Shown here in pieces: positions 1 through 8,260 of a DNA stretch of 64,000 nucleotides. The notes under the pieces were generated by a model that was not told where the DNA came from, made no database searches, and was given only the letters and a program-made list of their open reading frames with translations. Each line of letters opens with the position of its first letter. The stretch's first letter is position 1. Made by a program: the position numbers and the translations under genes. This stretch comes from UBA5336 sp038522375 (GTDB lineage: Bacteria > Pseudomonadota > Alphaproteobacteria > Caulobacterales > Hyphomonadaceae): assembly GCA_038522375.1 (NCBI GenBank), contig JBCBKE010000005.1, positions 1 to 64,000 on the forward strand, given 5' to 3'.

Positions 1-829
1 CATATCGGCGGGTCTTGTCGCCGAAATTGTAGCAGATGAGATTGCAGTCTGCCTCTGACAGCCACGACAGATAGGTGTAGCGGCCCATGCGGGACCGGGT
101 CGCGCTGACCCCGCTGATCCCTGCAAAGCGCTGGCCCTGCTGTTGAAGCCAGAAATTTCGAGTCTTGATCTCGAGGTGCACATCCAACCCGTCGAGTCGC
201 AGCCGTTTCACGGACCGGGCAACTTTTTCCAGAGTATCGACGCCCATATTGTGTGCCAGGGAGCCGGCATAGCGGAAGACAAACGGTGTTTCAGTATCGC
301 TGATCCGAGGCGAGAAACGGGAGAACTCGCCTTCCGTATCGATGCCGTTTGCAATGGCCGTGAACGGGACATTGTAACGCGCCCGGAAGGCGTCAGACAT
401 CTCGTCGCAAATACTCAGACCCTGGCCGGTGACGGTGAACACCGCGGCGAGCGATGCTTCGAAGGTCGCGCGCTTTTGAGGGTCGCCGATCACTGAGATC
501 CAGTCATCCATGATCCAGGTGATGACCGGGATGTCGTAGCGGCTCCAGAGTGCCAGTGTGAGCAACCACAAGGCTTCGCGTTCTGCCGTTGGCCGCGCAA
601 GAATCAGCGTTGGCGAAAACCAGTCGATCTGCGCGAGCAGATCATCCATCGTCGCGCTCTGCATGCGGTCTGGCGCTTCGATTGGAAACGCATATTCAAA
701 CCGCGCATTGTCGGATGCGCTGACCTGCATGATTGGCGTGTCGCGCAAACCCTTCAGGAGGGCCGATTTCAGTTCGCCCGTCGCAGTACCATCGCCTGCG
801 GGGGTAAAATCCATGATCAGAATGCGCAC
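1..829 (-). CDS. Glycosyltransferase, partial (C-terminus beyond window)
   Basis: The minus-strand frame stays open from 829 to the window edge, so about 276 N-terminal residues are visible. The chosen start is GTG at 829, with GGAGG about ten bases upstream and only four bases after the stop of the preceding gene. The N-terminus (VRILIMDFTPAG) looks like a Rossmann beta-strand. The middle holds VITWIMDDW, and a later stretch resembles the acceptor/linker region of GT-B enzymes (AIANGID, then FRYAGSLAHNMGVDTL). This pattern fits GT4-like glycosyltransferases of polysaccharide synthesis. The family call is by pattern only, because the C-terminal nucleotide-sugar site lies outside the window. 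It probably shares a transcript with the gene ending at 834. Confidence 0.7.
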   Translation of the reverse strand, partial: MRILIMDFTPAGDGTATGELKSALLKGLRDTPIMQVSASDNARFEYAFPIEAPDRMQSATMDDLLAQIDWFSPTLILARPTAEREALWLLTLALWSRYDIPVITWIMDDWISVIGDPQKRATFEASLAAVFTVTGQGLSICDEMSDAFRARYNVPFTAIANGIDTEGEFSRFSPRISDTETPFVFRYAGSLAHNMGVDTLEKVARSVKRLRLDGLDVHLEIKTRNFWLQQQGQRFAGISGVSATRSRMGRYTYLSWLSEADCNLICYNFGDKTRRY

Positions 830-833
830 CTGT

Positions 834-3074
834 CTAGGCCTCCACGCCCTGGGCGTTTTCGGCGGCCGCATCCAGCGCATCGAAATCGAGCCCTTTAGGC
901 CACCAACTGAGGTTCAACGAAAGGTCGACGCCCTTGACGGTCACCTCTGTGGTGCCCTGGGAAACGGCCAGTTGGGCTCGCAAACGCGCATGGGCGTGGT
1001 GGAAGGTGTGGGTCAGCGATAAGGTGTTCTCGCCGACCTTCAGCTTAACCGGCCCGCCCCCGCCCTCATAGTCGCCCTTTCCGTGACGCGAAAGGGCCAG
1101 CATCGCTGTACACGGCGCGTTGGCATGGACGTCCAGCGTTACAGTGTAGGTATCTTCCGGATCGATCCGCGCATCAAAGATCGCCATGACGCGGCTGTCG
1201 CCGCCAGTCTCGCCGCTGAGTAGGAAAGTATCTTCGCCAGTCTTCCGGGCCTTGCCCTCCGGCATCAGGATGTATCCTGGCGCCTTTGTCCGATCGAATG
1301 CGGGCGCCCTGGTTTCCCCCTTCTTGGCGATGGCCGTTAGCCGGACAGTCCCCGGAGACGCCCACTCCGCACCAATAACGCCGTACAGAGACCGGCTGAA
1401 CTGGCGGCCATGAATGACCTGGGTCTCATGGTGGTCAGCGAGATAACTCTGGATATTCTCGTTTTCACAGCGTTCGAGATCTTCCGCTCCCGAGATATTC
1501 AGGATCAGGCTGCTGGAGCGGAAGCGTGAGGCGTAGGCTTGGTAGCTCTGCCATTCCTCGTTCCGGGCGTGGCTGTCTGCCGCTGACCAATGGCGCGACA
1601 GCACGCAATCATAGGCAGCCCTTGGGTCTTCGGCGGCGATCACATCCATCAGGAGCGGGTTCCAGACCTCGCGGAGAAAGTCCTGAAAACCGGGATCCCC
1701 AACCCTGTAGAGCGCGTTTCCATTCAGGTGCATGAAAAATCCCGGCGCTATCTTGGATCTCCCGCGATAATGGCTGCCAATGACCCAGCTTTCCGTGTCA
1801 CCTTTCGCCCGGCTGTCCAGCGCCGTCAGCCAGCCAGCCCTTACGGGCGCGCAGTCCGTTTCCATGAAGAACACGAAGTCCCGGTAGCGTTCTGCGAGCA
1901 GCGCCATCGATGAAAAGAACTGGAGGTTGGGGCCTGACTTGTAGCCCGCTTCGCCATGGGCGGTCACATACTCCCGCTGGTAAGTGTCAACGGCGTCTTC
2001 GAGATCGGCCGAGAGGATCAGCGGGCTTTCCCCTGAAAACATGGACGGTAGATACTTCGCCTCGGCCCACGCCGTCCTGATCCTTGCCACAAGGGAAGGG
2101 TCCGGGGTCTGGGAGAAGATGAAGACCAGGTCGTGCTTGCCATATTCACCCTTTCGGACGACGGGGTGGTAGGCCGGCATGTCCCAGAGAGCGATGTTCT
2201 GACAGATATCGTCGATTTCGAACTGGGTGGTCGGAACCGCTACGGCGCTGACCCCCGCTTCGCCGAGGAAAGAGGGCGCGTTCTCCGTCGGGAAGATTCC
2301 CAGATCATGCAGTCGCGATGCTGTATTCAGGTTCACCACACCGGCATCGAGCCCTTGTATCGCGATATCATCGCGCAGGACTTCGAAGGCCTGGACATGG
2401 AGGTTGCCGTCATGCTCGGTCGGGTTGGGGATGTTGTACTTGTCCCCAACCTGTTGGTAGTCATCGAAGAAATAATTCGGATTATCCGTGACTTCTTGCT
2501 TTATGACGAGCTTCAGGCCCTCTGTATTCTCGGCCTGGTCGAGGATCTCGACGTATTCGAGGTCGATGCCCATCAATCCGATATCGCCATAGCCCCTGAA
2601 GATGCCGTAACGGACCGCGAAGGCGCCGGTCGTGAGTTTCTTGTCATTGGAGACAAAAAACGCCGGATGTTGGATATGCGGTTTGTCTGAACCCAAGGGC
2701 TTGAGTTGGTCCACAAGGCCGCCATGGAACTGTTCACGGAAGTAAACGCCATCCATGTTGGCCATCTGAGGTTGATAGTCGAGGATCTTTGCCAGCGTGA
2801 AAACGCTGTTGACCTGGCCGCTGTCGATCAGCCTGAAGATCTCGGCGTGGTGCGTTTCGATCAACTGGTCATCCACGCAGCAATAGTGCGTCGGATACCA
2901 CCCGATCCGGTCCCAGTACCGGTAAGCCGCATTCATCCCCAGGGTATCGACGGCTGCGGTTCGAAAGAAATCGAATCCCTTGAGGCTGGGACCATTGCCA
3001 AGGATGAGCAGTTTGCTGTGGCGCATGTCTGCCAAGACCTGTCCCCTTCCGGCGGTGGTTCTTTGATCGTCCAT
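834..3074 (-). CDS. Large fused transferase: GT42-like domain, GT-A-like domain and C-terminal beta-rich region
   Basis: This 746-residue protein starts at ATG 3074, which has GAGGG about nine bases upstream; an in-frame TTG at 3098 is less likely. Residues about 22-190 carry GNGPSLK followed by TTGAFAVRYG and LMGIDLEY, the layout of GT42 sialyltransferase-like or DUF115-like proteins. Residues about 315-560 look like a separate GT-A-type transferase: METDCAP near 405 may supply metal-binding acids, and GSHYRG and HLNGNALYRVG follow. The last ~170 residues are hydrophilic and beta-rich and may bind carbohydrate. It sits four bases before a second glycosyltransferase and beside sulfotransferase and GDP-mannose genes, so a role in surface polysaccharide assembly is likely. 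Donor and acceptor cannot be deduced. Confidence 0.6.
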   Translation of the reverse strand: MDDQRTTAGRGQVLADMRHSKLLILGNGPSLKGFDFFRTAAVDTLGMNAAYRYWDRIGWYPTHYCCVDDQLIETHHAEIFRLIDSGQVNSVFTLAKILDYQPQMANMDGVYFREQFHGGLVDQLKPLGSDKPHIQHPAFFVSNDKKLTTGAFAVRYGIFRGYGDIGLMGIDLEYVEILDQAENTEGLKLVIKQEVTDNPNYFFDDYQQVGDKYNIPNPTEHDGNLHVQAFEVLRDDIAIQGLDAGVVNLNTASRLHDLGIFPTENAPSFLGEAGVSAVAVPTTQFEIDDICQNIALWDMPAYHPVVRKGEYGKHDLVFIFSQTPDPSLVARIRTAWAEAKYLPSMFSGESPLILSADLEDAVDTYQREYVTAHGEAGYKSGPNLQFFSSMALLAERYRDFVFFMETDCAPVRAGWLTALDSRAKGDTESWVIGSHYRGRSKIAPGFFMHLNGNALYRVGDPGFQDFLREVWNPLLMDVIAAEDPRAAYDCVLSRHWSAADSHARNEEWQSYQAYASRFRSSSLILNISGAEDLERCENENIQSYLADHHETQVIHGRQFSRSLYGVIGAEWASPGTVRLTAIAKKGETRAPAFDRTKAPGYILMPEGKARKTGEDTFLLSGETGGDSRVMAIFDARIDPEDTYTVTLDVHANAPCTAMLALSRHGKGDYEGGGGPVKLKVGENTLSLTHTFHHAHARLRAQLAVSQGTTEVTVKGVDLSLNLSWWPKGLDFDALDAAAENAQGVEA

Positions 3075-3312
3075 GCCCAGAGGCCCTCGCCAAGGCAAGC
3101 CCTATGCTGCGCCCGTGCGTGTCTCTTCTAATAGAAAACCTGTTGATGCGGTTTTCATGTCCTATGTTTACTGAGGGAAATTTCACTTCCATGGCGGTGA
3201 TTGCTGCGGAACAAGTGTACGACAAGGTGGATTTGCAAGGCTCAGGGGAGGTGCCAGCAGCGCCTTGGTACAGGGGCGAGAGTCTGGTAGCGGCCGAAAA
3301 TAGGAAGAAACC

Positions 3313-4086
3313 ATGCTGATAATCAACAATGGCTATGGCAAGTCGGGCACCACGTGGATCCAGCGCGGGCTCCGATACTATTTCAAGTTCTCCGCCTTCG
3401 ATGACCGGTTCCAGAACCCGAAGCTCGCTAATGCGTCCCTCGACCAGCAGTCAATTCTGACGTTTGTGCGGGAGACCAATCTGAAGTCCACGCATTACTA
3501 CTCGAAATCCCACTGGGCTGCGAACGAGCCGATCGAAGATGGCCGCCTCGCGCAGGCCCTGAACAAGCTGGACGGCGTTGTCGTGATCAACTCTATCCGC
3601 AATATCGGGGACTCCGTCGTATCCTGGTATCACCACCAGAAGCGAGAAGGCGAAACCCGAGCGTTCGATCCGTGGTTCTGGGACATCGGGACGGGCTTCG
3701 TGCATCGTTACATGTCCCACCACATGTCCTGGTCGCATATGGAGAAGCCGCCGTTCCTGTTCTCATACGAAAACCTGAAACGTGATCCCTTCGCCAGCTT
3801 TGCAGCGTTTCGTTCAGAGATCGGCCTTGTGGACGACAGGACCGATGCGGAATTCAACCATCACATGGATTTCGATGTCACCAAGTCGCAGTCCAACACG
3901 GTCCATATGCGCAAGGGCGTGGTCGGCGACCGTGTCAACTATCTCGACGATGCAATGGTTGATCATGTGGAAAACCTTTTCGACAAGCGCCGCTTCTTCG
4001 ACAAGTGCGGCGCTTATTTTGACCAGCACGGCGTTGACGCATCGGAACTCAGACTGCGCCAATCAGACAATGCTGTCGTTCTCTAG
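3313..4086 (+). CDS. Sulfotransferase family protein
   Basis: This 257-residue protein has the PAPS-binding signature of sulfotransferases. The 5'-phosphosulfate loop is at the N-terminus (GYGKSGTTW, residues 7-15). The 3'-phosphate motif is INSIRNIGDSVVSWYHH near residues 95-111, with the conserved Arg and Ser. FSYENLKRDPF near 155 matches the helix that follows in the family. It would transfer sulfate from PAPS to a carbohydrate or lipid hydroxyl. The neighbours suggest a polysaccharide acceptor, which is inference. The gene runs opposite to the cluster on both sides. Its stop interlocks with the stop of the convergent mannose-1-phosphate guanylyltransferase gene in one CTAG (4083-4086). 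Confidence 0.85.
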   Translation: MLIINNGYGKSGTTWIQRGLRYYFKFSAFDDRFQNPKLANASLDQQSILTFVRETNLKSTHYYSKSHWAANEPIEDGRLAQALNKLDGVVVINSIRNIGDSVVSWYHHQKREGETRAFDPWFWDIGTGFVHRYMSHHMSWSHMEKPPFLFSYENLKRDPFASFAAFRSEIGLVDDRTDAEFNHHMDFDVTKSQSNTVHMRKGVVGDRVNYLDDAMVDHVENLFDKRRFFDKCGAYFDQHGVDASELRLRQSDNAVVL

Positions 4087-5150
4087 ACCTTGTCGGTCCG
4101 GCCGGCGGATTTCAGCGAAGCAACCACGGCTTTGACCTCCTGCACCCGGTCCTTGGGTGCGATCAGCACAGAGCGACCGCTGGAGACGACCACGAGATCA
4201 GAGACTCCAACAGCCGCGATAAGAGTGCCGTCTTCGCTGCGAAGATAGCAATCATGGGTGTCGATCGCGATCACGTCACCCTTCTGGGTTTCAGGATCGA
4301 GATCAGCCAGGGCCGACCAGGACCCGATATCGCTCCAGCCGCATTGCAGGGGGCCGTAAACGGCACCGAGGGCGGTTTTTTCCATGACGGCGTAGTCGAT
4401 CGAATCGTCTGGACAAACATCGAATGTATCGGGATCAAGGACCGTCGCCGACCCCTCTGCCGCCCCGGATGAAAGCGCCTTCAGACTGGTTTCCAGAATC
4501 TGCGGGGCGTGGGCGGAAAGCTCGTCCGCCATGGTTTTCGCTGGGAAAAGGAATATCCCGGCATTCCACGCATAACGGCCATCGGCCAGGTATTGGAGGG
4601 CCGTTTCCAGATTGGGCTTCTCGACAAACGCATCACACCGGGCCAATGCGCCGTCTATGACGTCGCCGCGGCGGATATAGCCATAGCCGGTTTCCGGATG
4701 GCTCGCATCGATCCCGAAAGTCGTGATCCAACCATCAGCCGTATGGCGCGCAGCATCCGCGATTGCCCGGCGGAAGGCCTCGGGATCGCCCATGAAGTGA
4801 TCGGACGGCAGCAAGAGCACCAGCGCGTCCGGGTCATCAGGAATAGCGGCAGCGACAGCGGCGACAGCGGCGGTGTTGCGTCCGAACGGCTCGAGGACAA
4901 CACGGTGGGGCTGAACCCCCATCTCGGTAAGCTGGGCCTCGATCATCGCGCCAAAGCGTATGCCACCGATGATGCTGGGAGCGGCGAAAGTGACATCGTC
5001 AATCCCGCCCTGTACCCTCGAAACTGTTTCCTGAAACAAGGTGCGTTGTCCTAGCAAAGCCTTGAACTGTTTGGGGTAATGGGATGTCGAGACGGGCCAG
5101 AGCCGCGTTCCGGCCCCGCCTGCCATGATGACTGGATAGATGGTTGTCAT
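4083..5150 (-). CDS. manC: Mannose-1-phosphate guanylyltransferase (single domain)
   Basis: This 355-residue enzyme makes GDP-mannose from mannose-1-phosphate and GTP. The N-terminus has the nucleotidyltransferase signature VIMAGGAGTRLWP (residues 7-19), followed by PKQF. LLPSDH near 115 and FVEKPN near 172 are typical of the family. It is shorter than bifunctional ManC/AlgA proteins and lacks the C-terminal mannose-6-phosphate isomerase cupin, so isomerase activity must come from another gene. GDP-mannose feeds polysaccharide synthesis, consistent with the glycosyltransferases at 1-3074. The stop overlaps the stop of the convergent sulfotransferase gene. Confidence 0.92.
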   Translation of the reverse strand: MTTIYPVIMAGGAGTRLWPVSTSHYPKQFKALLGQRTLFQETVSRVQGGIDDVTFAAPSIIGGIRFGAMIEAQLTEMGVQPHRVVLEPFGRNTAAVAAVAAAIPDDPDALVLLLPSDHFMGDPEAFRRAIADAARHTADGWITTFGIDASHPETGYGYIRRGDVIDGALARCDAFVEKPNLETALQYLADGRYAWNAGIFLFPAKTMADELSAHAPQILETSLKALSSGAAEGSATVLDPDTFDVCPDDSIDYAVMEKTALGAVYGPLQCGWSDIGSWSALADLDPETQKGDVIAIDTHDCYLRSEDGTLIAAVGVSDLVVVSSGRSVLIAPKDRVQEVKAVVASLKSAGRTDKV

Positions 5151-5212
5151 TGTCCCGCCCTGTCCGCTGCGGCCCGACTCACCTTGTGGCCAGCCCTAGA
5201 AGGACTAGCGGG

Positions 5213-5731
5213 TTACGCCCGCGGTGCAAGTTCAGCCTGGGACCTGATCGCTTTCCACGCCAGGACTTTCACAGCCAGTTTTCCGGTTTCGAGGATCCAG
5301 CGCGCCTCGACATAACCGGTTGACCTGGACCGATTGATCACCTCCGCTTCAATCCTGACCCTGGTTCCACCTACGGGGCGGAAGAGTTTGAGTTGGAGAT
5401 CCTGGGTGGTGAAGTACTCGCCTTCCTGGAGGGCGGACATCATGCAGATCGACACGACGTGATCGGAGAGCGCCCCGACCCAACCACCAAAGGCCCGGCC
5501 CGGTTGGATATCCTTGCTGCCATCGTTTTCCCACACATACACGACCCGCCCCGGCGCGGCTTCCTTCAGCCACTGCTCCGGCATGATCCCAAGCGTTTGA
5601 AGCGCGAGAGGTTTGTGCGTCCATCCACCCGACTGGAGGCCGTCCAACAGGCCGTTGAACATGCTGTTATAGGAACCGGGTGTAACGGTGAGGCCGGTCG
5701 GAAAGAGGGCCTCCGGGTCGATGTCTGCCAC
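5213..5731 (-). CDS. PaaI-like hotdog-fold acyl-CoA thioesterase
   Basis: This 172-residue protein resembles the PaaI/YbgC-type thioesterases, which hydrolyse acyl-CoA to free acid and CoA. The recognisable core is GRAFGGWVGALSDHVVSICMM near residues 78-98, with the Gly-Gly helix of the fold, followed by the beta-strand repeats FRPVGGTRVRIEAEVINRS and EARWILETGKLAVKVLAW. The start lies two bases after the stop of the upstream SDR gene, so the two are probably co-transcribed and may act on the same acyl substrate. Substrate length cannot be read from the sequence. Confidence 0.7.
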   Translation of the reverse strand: MADIDPEALFPTGLTVTPGSYNSMFNGLLDGLQSGGWTHKPLALQTLGIMPEQWLKEAAPGRVVYVWENDGSKDIQPGRAFGGWVGALSDHVVSICMMSALQEGEYFTTQDLQLKLFRPVGGTRVRIEAEVINRSRSTGYVEARWILETGKLAVKVLAWKAIRSQAELAPRA

Positions 5732-5733
5732 GC

Positions 5734-6501
5734 TCAGGTAACGGTCTGGCCGCCATCGACCACGAGCATCTGGCCGGTGGTGAACGATCCGGCGGGCGAC
5801 GCGAGGTAAACGGCAATGCCGGCAAGCTCGTGCGGTTCGCCAATGCGCTTGAGGGGCGTGGTTGCGGTGGCACGCTTGAGGGTCTCGGGGTTCTCCCAGA
5901 GGGCCCGGGCGAAATCAGTTCTTATCAGCCCCGGGGCGATTGCGTTCACGCGAATGTTGTCGGGCCCATACTCGGCGGCGTAGTTCCGGACGAGTTGGAA
6001 ATCGGCTGCCTTCGAGATGTTGTAGGCGCCGATCACCGGGGAGGCGCGCAGTCCGCCAATCGATGAGACGATAATGACCGAACCGTCCTTGCGCGCGCGC
6101 ATGTCCGGCAGGCACATCTGCACCAGCCAGTGGTTGGAGATGATGTTGTTCGACAGGATCTTCTCGAACTGTTCGTCGGAAATTCCCTCCATCGGACCGT
6201 AATATGGATTGGATGCAGCGTTGCAGACCACGATATCGATCTTGCCGAACTTGGCTTTTGTGGCATCGACCATGGCCTGGAGTTGGTCTTTCTCGGAGAT
6301 GCTCGCTGGAACGGCGATGGCGCACTCGCGGCCCTGTTTTTCGTTGATGGCGGCGGCCACCTCCTGGCAAGGGCCGGGTTTTCGGGACGAGATGGTAACG
6401 TTCGCGCCATGGTCAGCCATCGCCTCGGCAATGGCCTTCCCAATACCGCGGGACGAGCCCGTAATCACCGCGGTTTTCCCCGTAAGATCGAACAGCCCCA
6501 T
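5734..6501 (-). CDS. SDR family oxidoreductase
   Basis: This 255-residue classical short-chain dehydrogenase has the cofactor loop TGSSRGIG (residues 14-21), the NAAS turn near residue 92, the SSIGG serine near 147 and catalytic YNISK near 159-163. The C-terminus ends with GQMLVVDGGQTV, as in FabG-like enzymes. It would oxidise or reduce a hydroxyl/keto group using NAD(P)(H). The immediate downstream thioesterase suggests acyl or alcohol metabolism; the exact substrate is unknown. The gene is divergent from pntA across about 190 bases. Confidence 0.88.
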   Translation of the reverse strand: MGLFDLTGKTAVITGSSRGIGKAIAEAMADHGANVTISSRKPGPCQEVAAAINEKQGRECAIAVPASISEKDQLQAMVDATKAKFGKIDIVVCNAASNPYYGPMEGISDEQFEKILSNNIISNHWLVQMCLPDMRARKDGSVIIVSSIGGLRASPVIGAYNISKAADFQLVRNYAAEYGPDNIRVNAIAPGLIRTDFARALWENPETLKRATATTPLKRIGEPHELAGIAVYLASPAGSFTTGQMLVVDGGQTVT

Positions 6502-6692
6502 CGGGCACCTCCCAATTCATGATTGTTTTCAACCTCTACCCTAGGCGCGACGCAGGGCTCTGCAAAGGGGCATTCGAGGCAACCGGCGCGGGCGCACGCA
6601 AACACTGGGATTTCGCAGCGGTTGAGAGATAAATCTTTCCAAAGGCAGGATTTTCGGTTGCCCGATTGGAATATTCGACCAATTACAGCCCT

Positions 6693-7820
6693 ATGCAGAT
6701 TTCCGTTGTCACCGAAACCGCTGATCTGGAGACCCGCGTCGCGGCGACCCCGGATACGGTCAAAAAACTAAAGGCTGCAGGCCACGATATCCGTATCGAA
6801 GCGGGCGCTGGCATGGCATCTGGCTACACTGATCAAGCCTTCAAGGACGCTGGAGCCGACATCGCCAACTCCGCAGCTGACGCGATCAAGGGCGCTGATC
6901 TCCTGGCGAAGGTCAGGCGTCCCAGCCCAAGCGAAATCGACAGACTGCCAAGCGGATTGACCATCATAGGCTTGCTCGACCCCTTCAGCCTGGGTGACGC
7001 GATCGAGGCCTTCAACAAGAAGTCGCTCAATATGCTGTCCATGGAATTCACGCCGCGGATCACCCGCGCCCAGTCCATGGATGCGTTGTCGTCCCAATCG
7101 AATCTCTCGGGCTATCGGGCGGTTATCGAAGGCGCGCAGATCTATGGCAGGGCTCTCCCGATGATGATGACCGCTGCCGGCACCGTCGCTCCAGCAAAAG
7201 TATTCGTCATGGGCGCCGGCGTTGCCGGTTTGCAGGCGATCGCAACGGCCCGCAGGCTCGGCGGCGTTGTCACGGCAACGGACGTCCGGCCGGCTGCGAA
7301 GGAGCAGGTGGCGTCTCTGGGCGCGAAGTTCGTTGCCGTCGAAGACGACGAATTCAAGGAAGCCGAAACGGCCGGCGGCTATGCCAAGCAGATGTCCGAC
7401 GCGTATCAGACCAAGCAGGCTGCCCTCGTTGCAGACCACATCGCCAAACAGGATATTGTTGTCACAACCGCCCTTATTCCCGGGCGTCCGGCGCCGGTGC
7501 TGGTCACCGAAGATATGGTGAAATCCATGCGGCCAGGATCGGTGATCGTCGATATGGCCGTGTCGCAGGGCGGAAACTGCCCGCTGTCGAAACCCGATGA
7601 AGTGGTCGATGTGGGCGGCGTGAAAGTGGCGGGTTTCAGTAATCTGCCGGCTCGCTTGCCGGCTGATTCAAGCGCGCTGTACGCGAGGAACCTGCTCGCC
7701 TTCCTGCCGCTGATCACGGGCGAGGATGGTGGCCTCAACCTTGATACCGACGACGAGATTGTCGCGGCCATGGTGCTGACCCGGGATGGAAAAACCGTGA
7801 ATGAGAGGCTCCAATCATGA
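6693..7820 (+). CDS. pntAA: NAD(P) transhydrogenase subunit alpha part 1
   Basis: This 375-residue protein is the NAD(H)-binding dI component of proton-translocating transhydrogenase, which moves hydride from NADH to NADP+ using the proton gradient. The N-terminus (QISVVTETADLETRVAATP) is typical, with the family RQD loop region near SLNMLSMEFTPRITRAQSMDA. FVMGAGVAGLQAIATARRLG near 172-191 is the dinucleotide loop, and VTTALIPGRPAP follows. ATG 6693 was chosen; the frame also opens at TTG 6666, but that extension is not family-like. The stop overlaps the start of pntAB in ATGA. The split alpha subunit is normal in alphaproteobacteria. Confidence 0.95.
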   Translation: MQISVVTETADLETRVAATPDTVKKLKAAGHDIRIEAGAGMASGYTDQAFKDAGADIANSAADAIKGADLLAKVRRPSPSEIDRLPSGLTIIGLLDPFSLGDAIEAFNKKSLNMLSMEFTPRITRAQSMDALSSQSNLSGYRAVIEGAQIYGRALPMMMTAAGTVAPAKVFVMGAGVAGLQAIATARRLGGVVTATDVRPAAKEQVASLGAKFVAVEDDEFKEAETAGGYAKQMSDAYQTKQAALVADHIAKQDIVVTTALIPGRPAPVLVTEDMVKSMRPGSVIVDMAVSQGGNCPLSKPDEVVDVGGVKVAGFSNLPARLPADSSALYARNLLAFLPLITGEDGGLNLDTDDEIVAAMVLTRDGKTVNERLQS

Positions 7821-8227
7821 AATCGGCGCTTACCGTACTGGCTGTCCTGGCGCTCGCCAGCCCGGCCCTTGCAGCTGAGGCATCAGCATCAGGAGCGGTC
7901 GATCCGCTCGTCTTTCGTATCGCCGTTTTCGTGCTCGCAGCGTTCATCGGATACTATGTCGTGTGGGCTGTGACCCCCGCACTGCACACCCCATTGATGT
8001 CGGTGACGAATGCGATTTCCGGCGTGGTGGTCGTTGGCGCAATCATCGCTGCAACCGCCAGCGCCGTCCAGGTGACGGATCCCGAGACCAGCCAGCGGAT
8101 ATGGATCGCAAAGGGGCTTGGTGCGGCATCAATCGGTTTTGCAGCCGTAAACATCTTCGGCGGATTCCTCGTCACAAACCGCATGCTGGCCATGTACAAG
8201 AAAAAAGATCGCCCGGCGAACAGCTAG
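7817..8227 (+). CDS. pntAB: NAD(P) transhydrogenase subunit alpha part 2
   Basis: This 136-residue membrane protein forms part of the proton channel (dII). It begins with a hydrophobic, signal-like segment ending near ALAAEAS (residue 19-25). Three further membrane segments follow: residues ~33-55, ~66-88 (ISGVVVVGAIIAATA) and ~98-125 (GAASIGFAAVNIFGGFLV). It ends in a short lysine-rich cytoplasmic tail. The start is coupled to pntAA by a four-base ATGA overlap, and pntB begins 33 bases downstream. Confidence 0.93.
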   Translation: MKSALTVLAVLALASPALAAEASASGAVDPLVFRIAVFVLAAFIGYYVVWAVTPALHTPLMSVTNAISGVVVVGAIIAATASAVQVTDPETSQRIWIAKGLGAASIGFAAVNIFGGFLVTNRMLAMYKKKDRPANS

Positions 8228-8260
8228 TTGCTGCGCGCCTCGGCAGGAGACCCATAAAGC

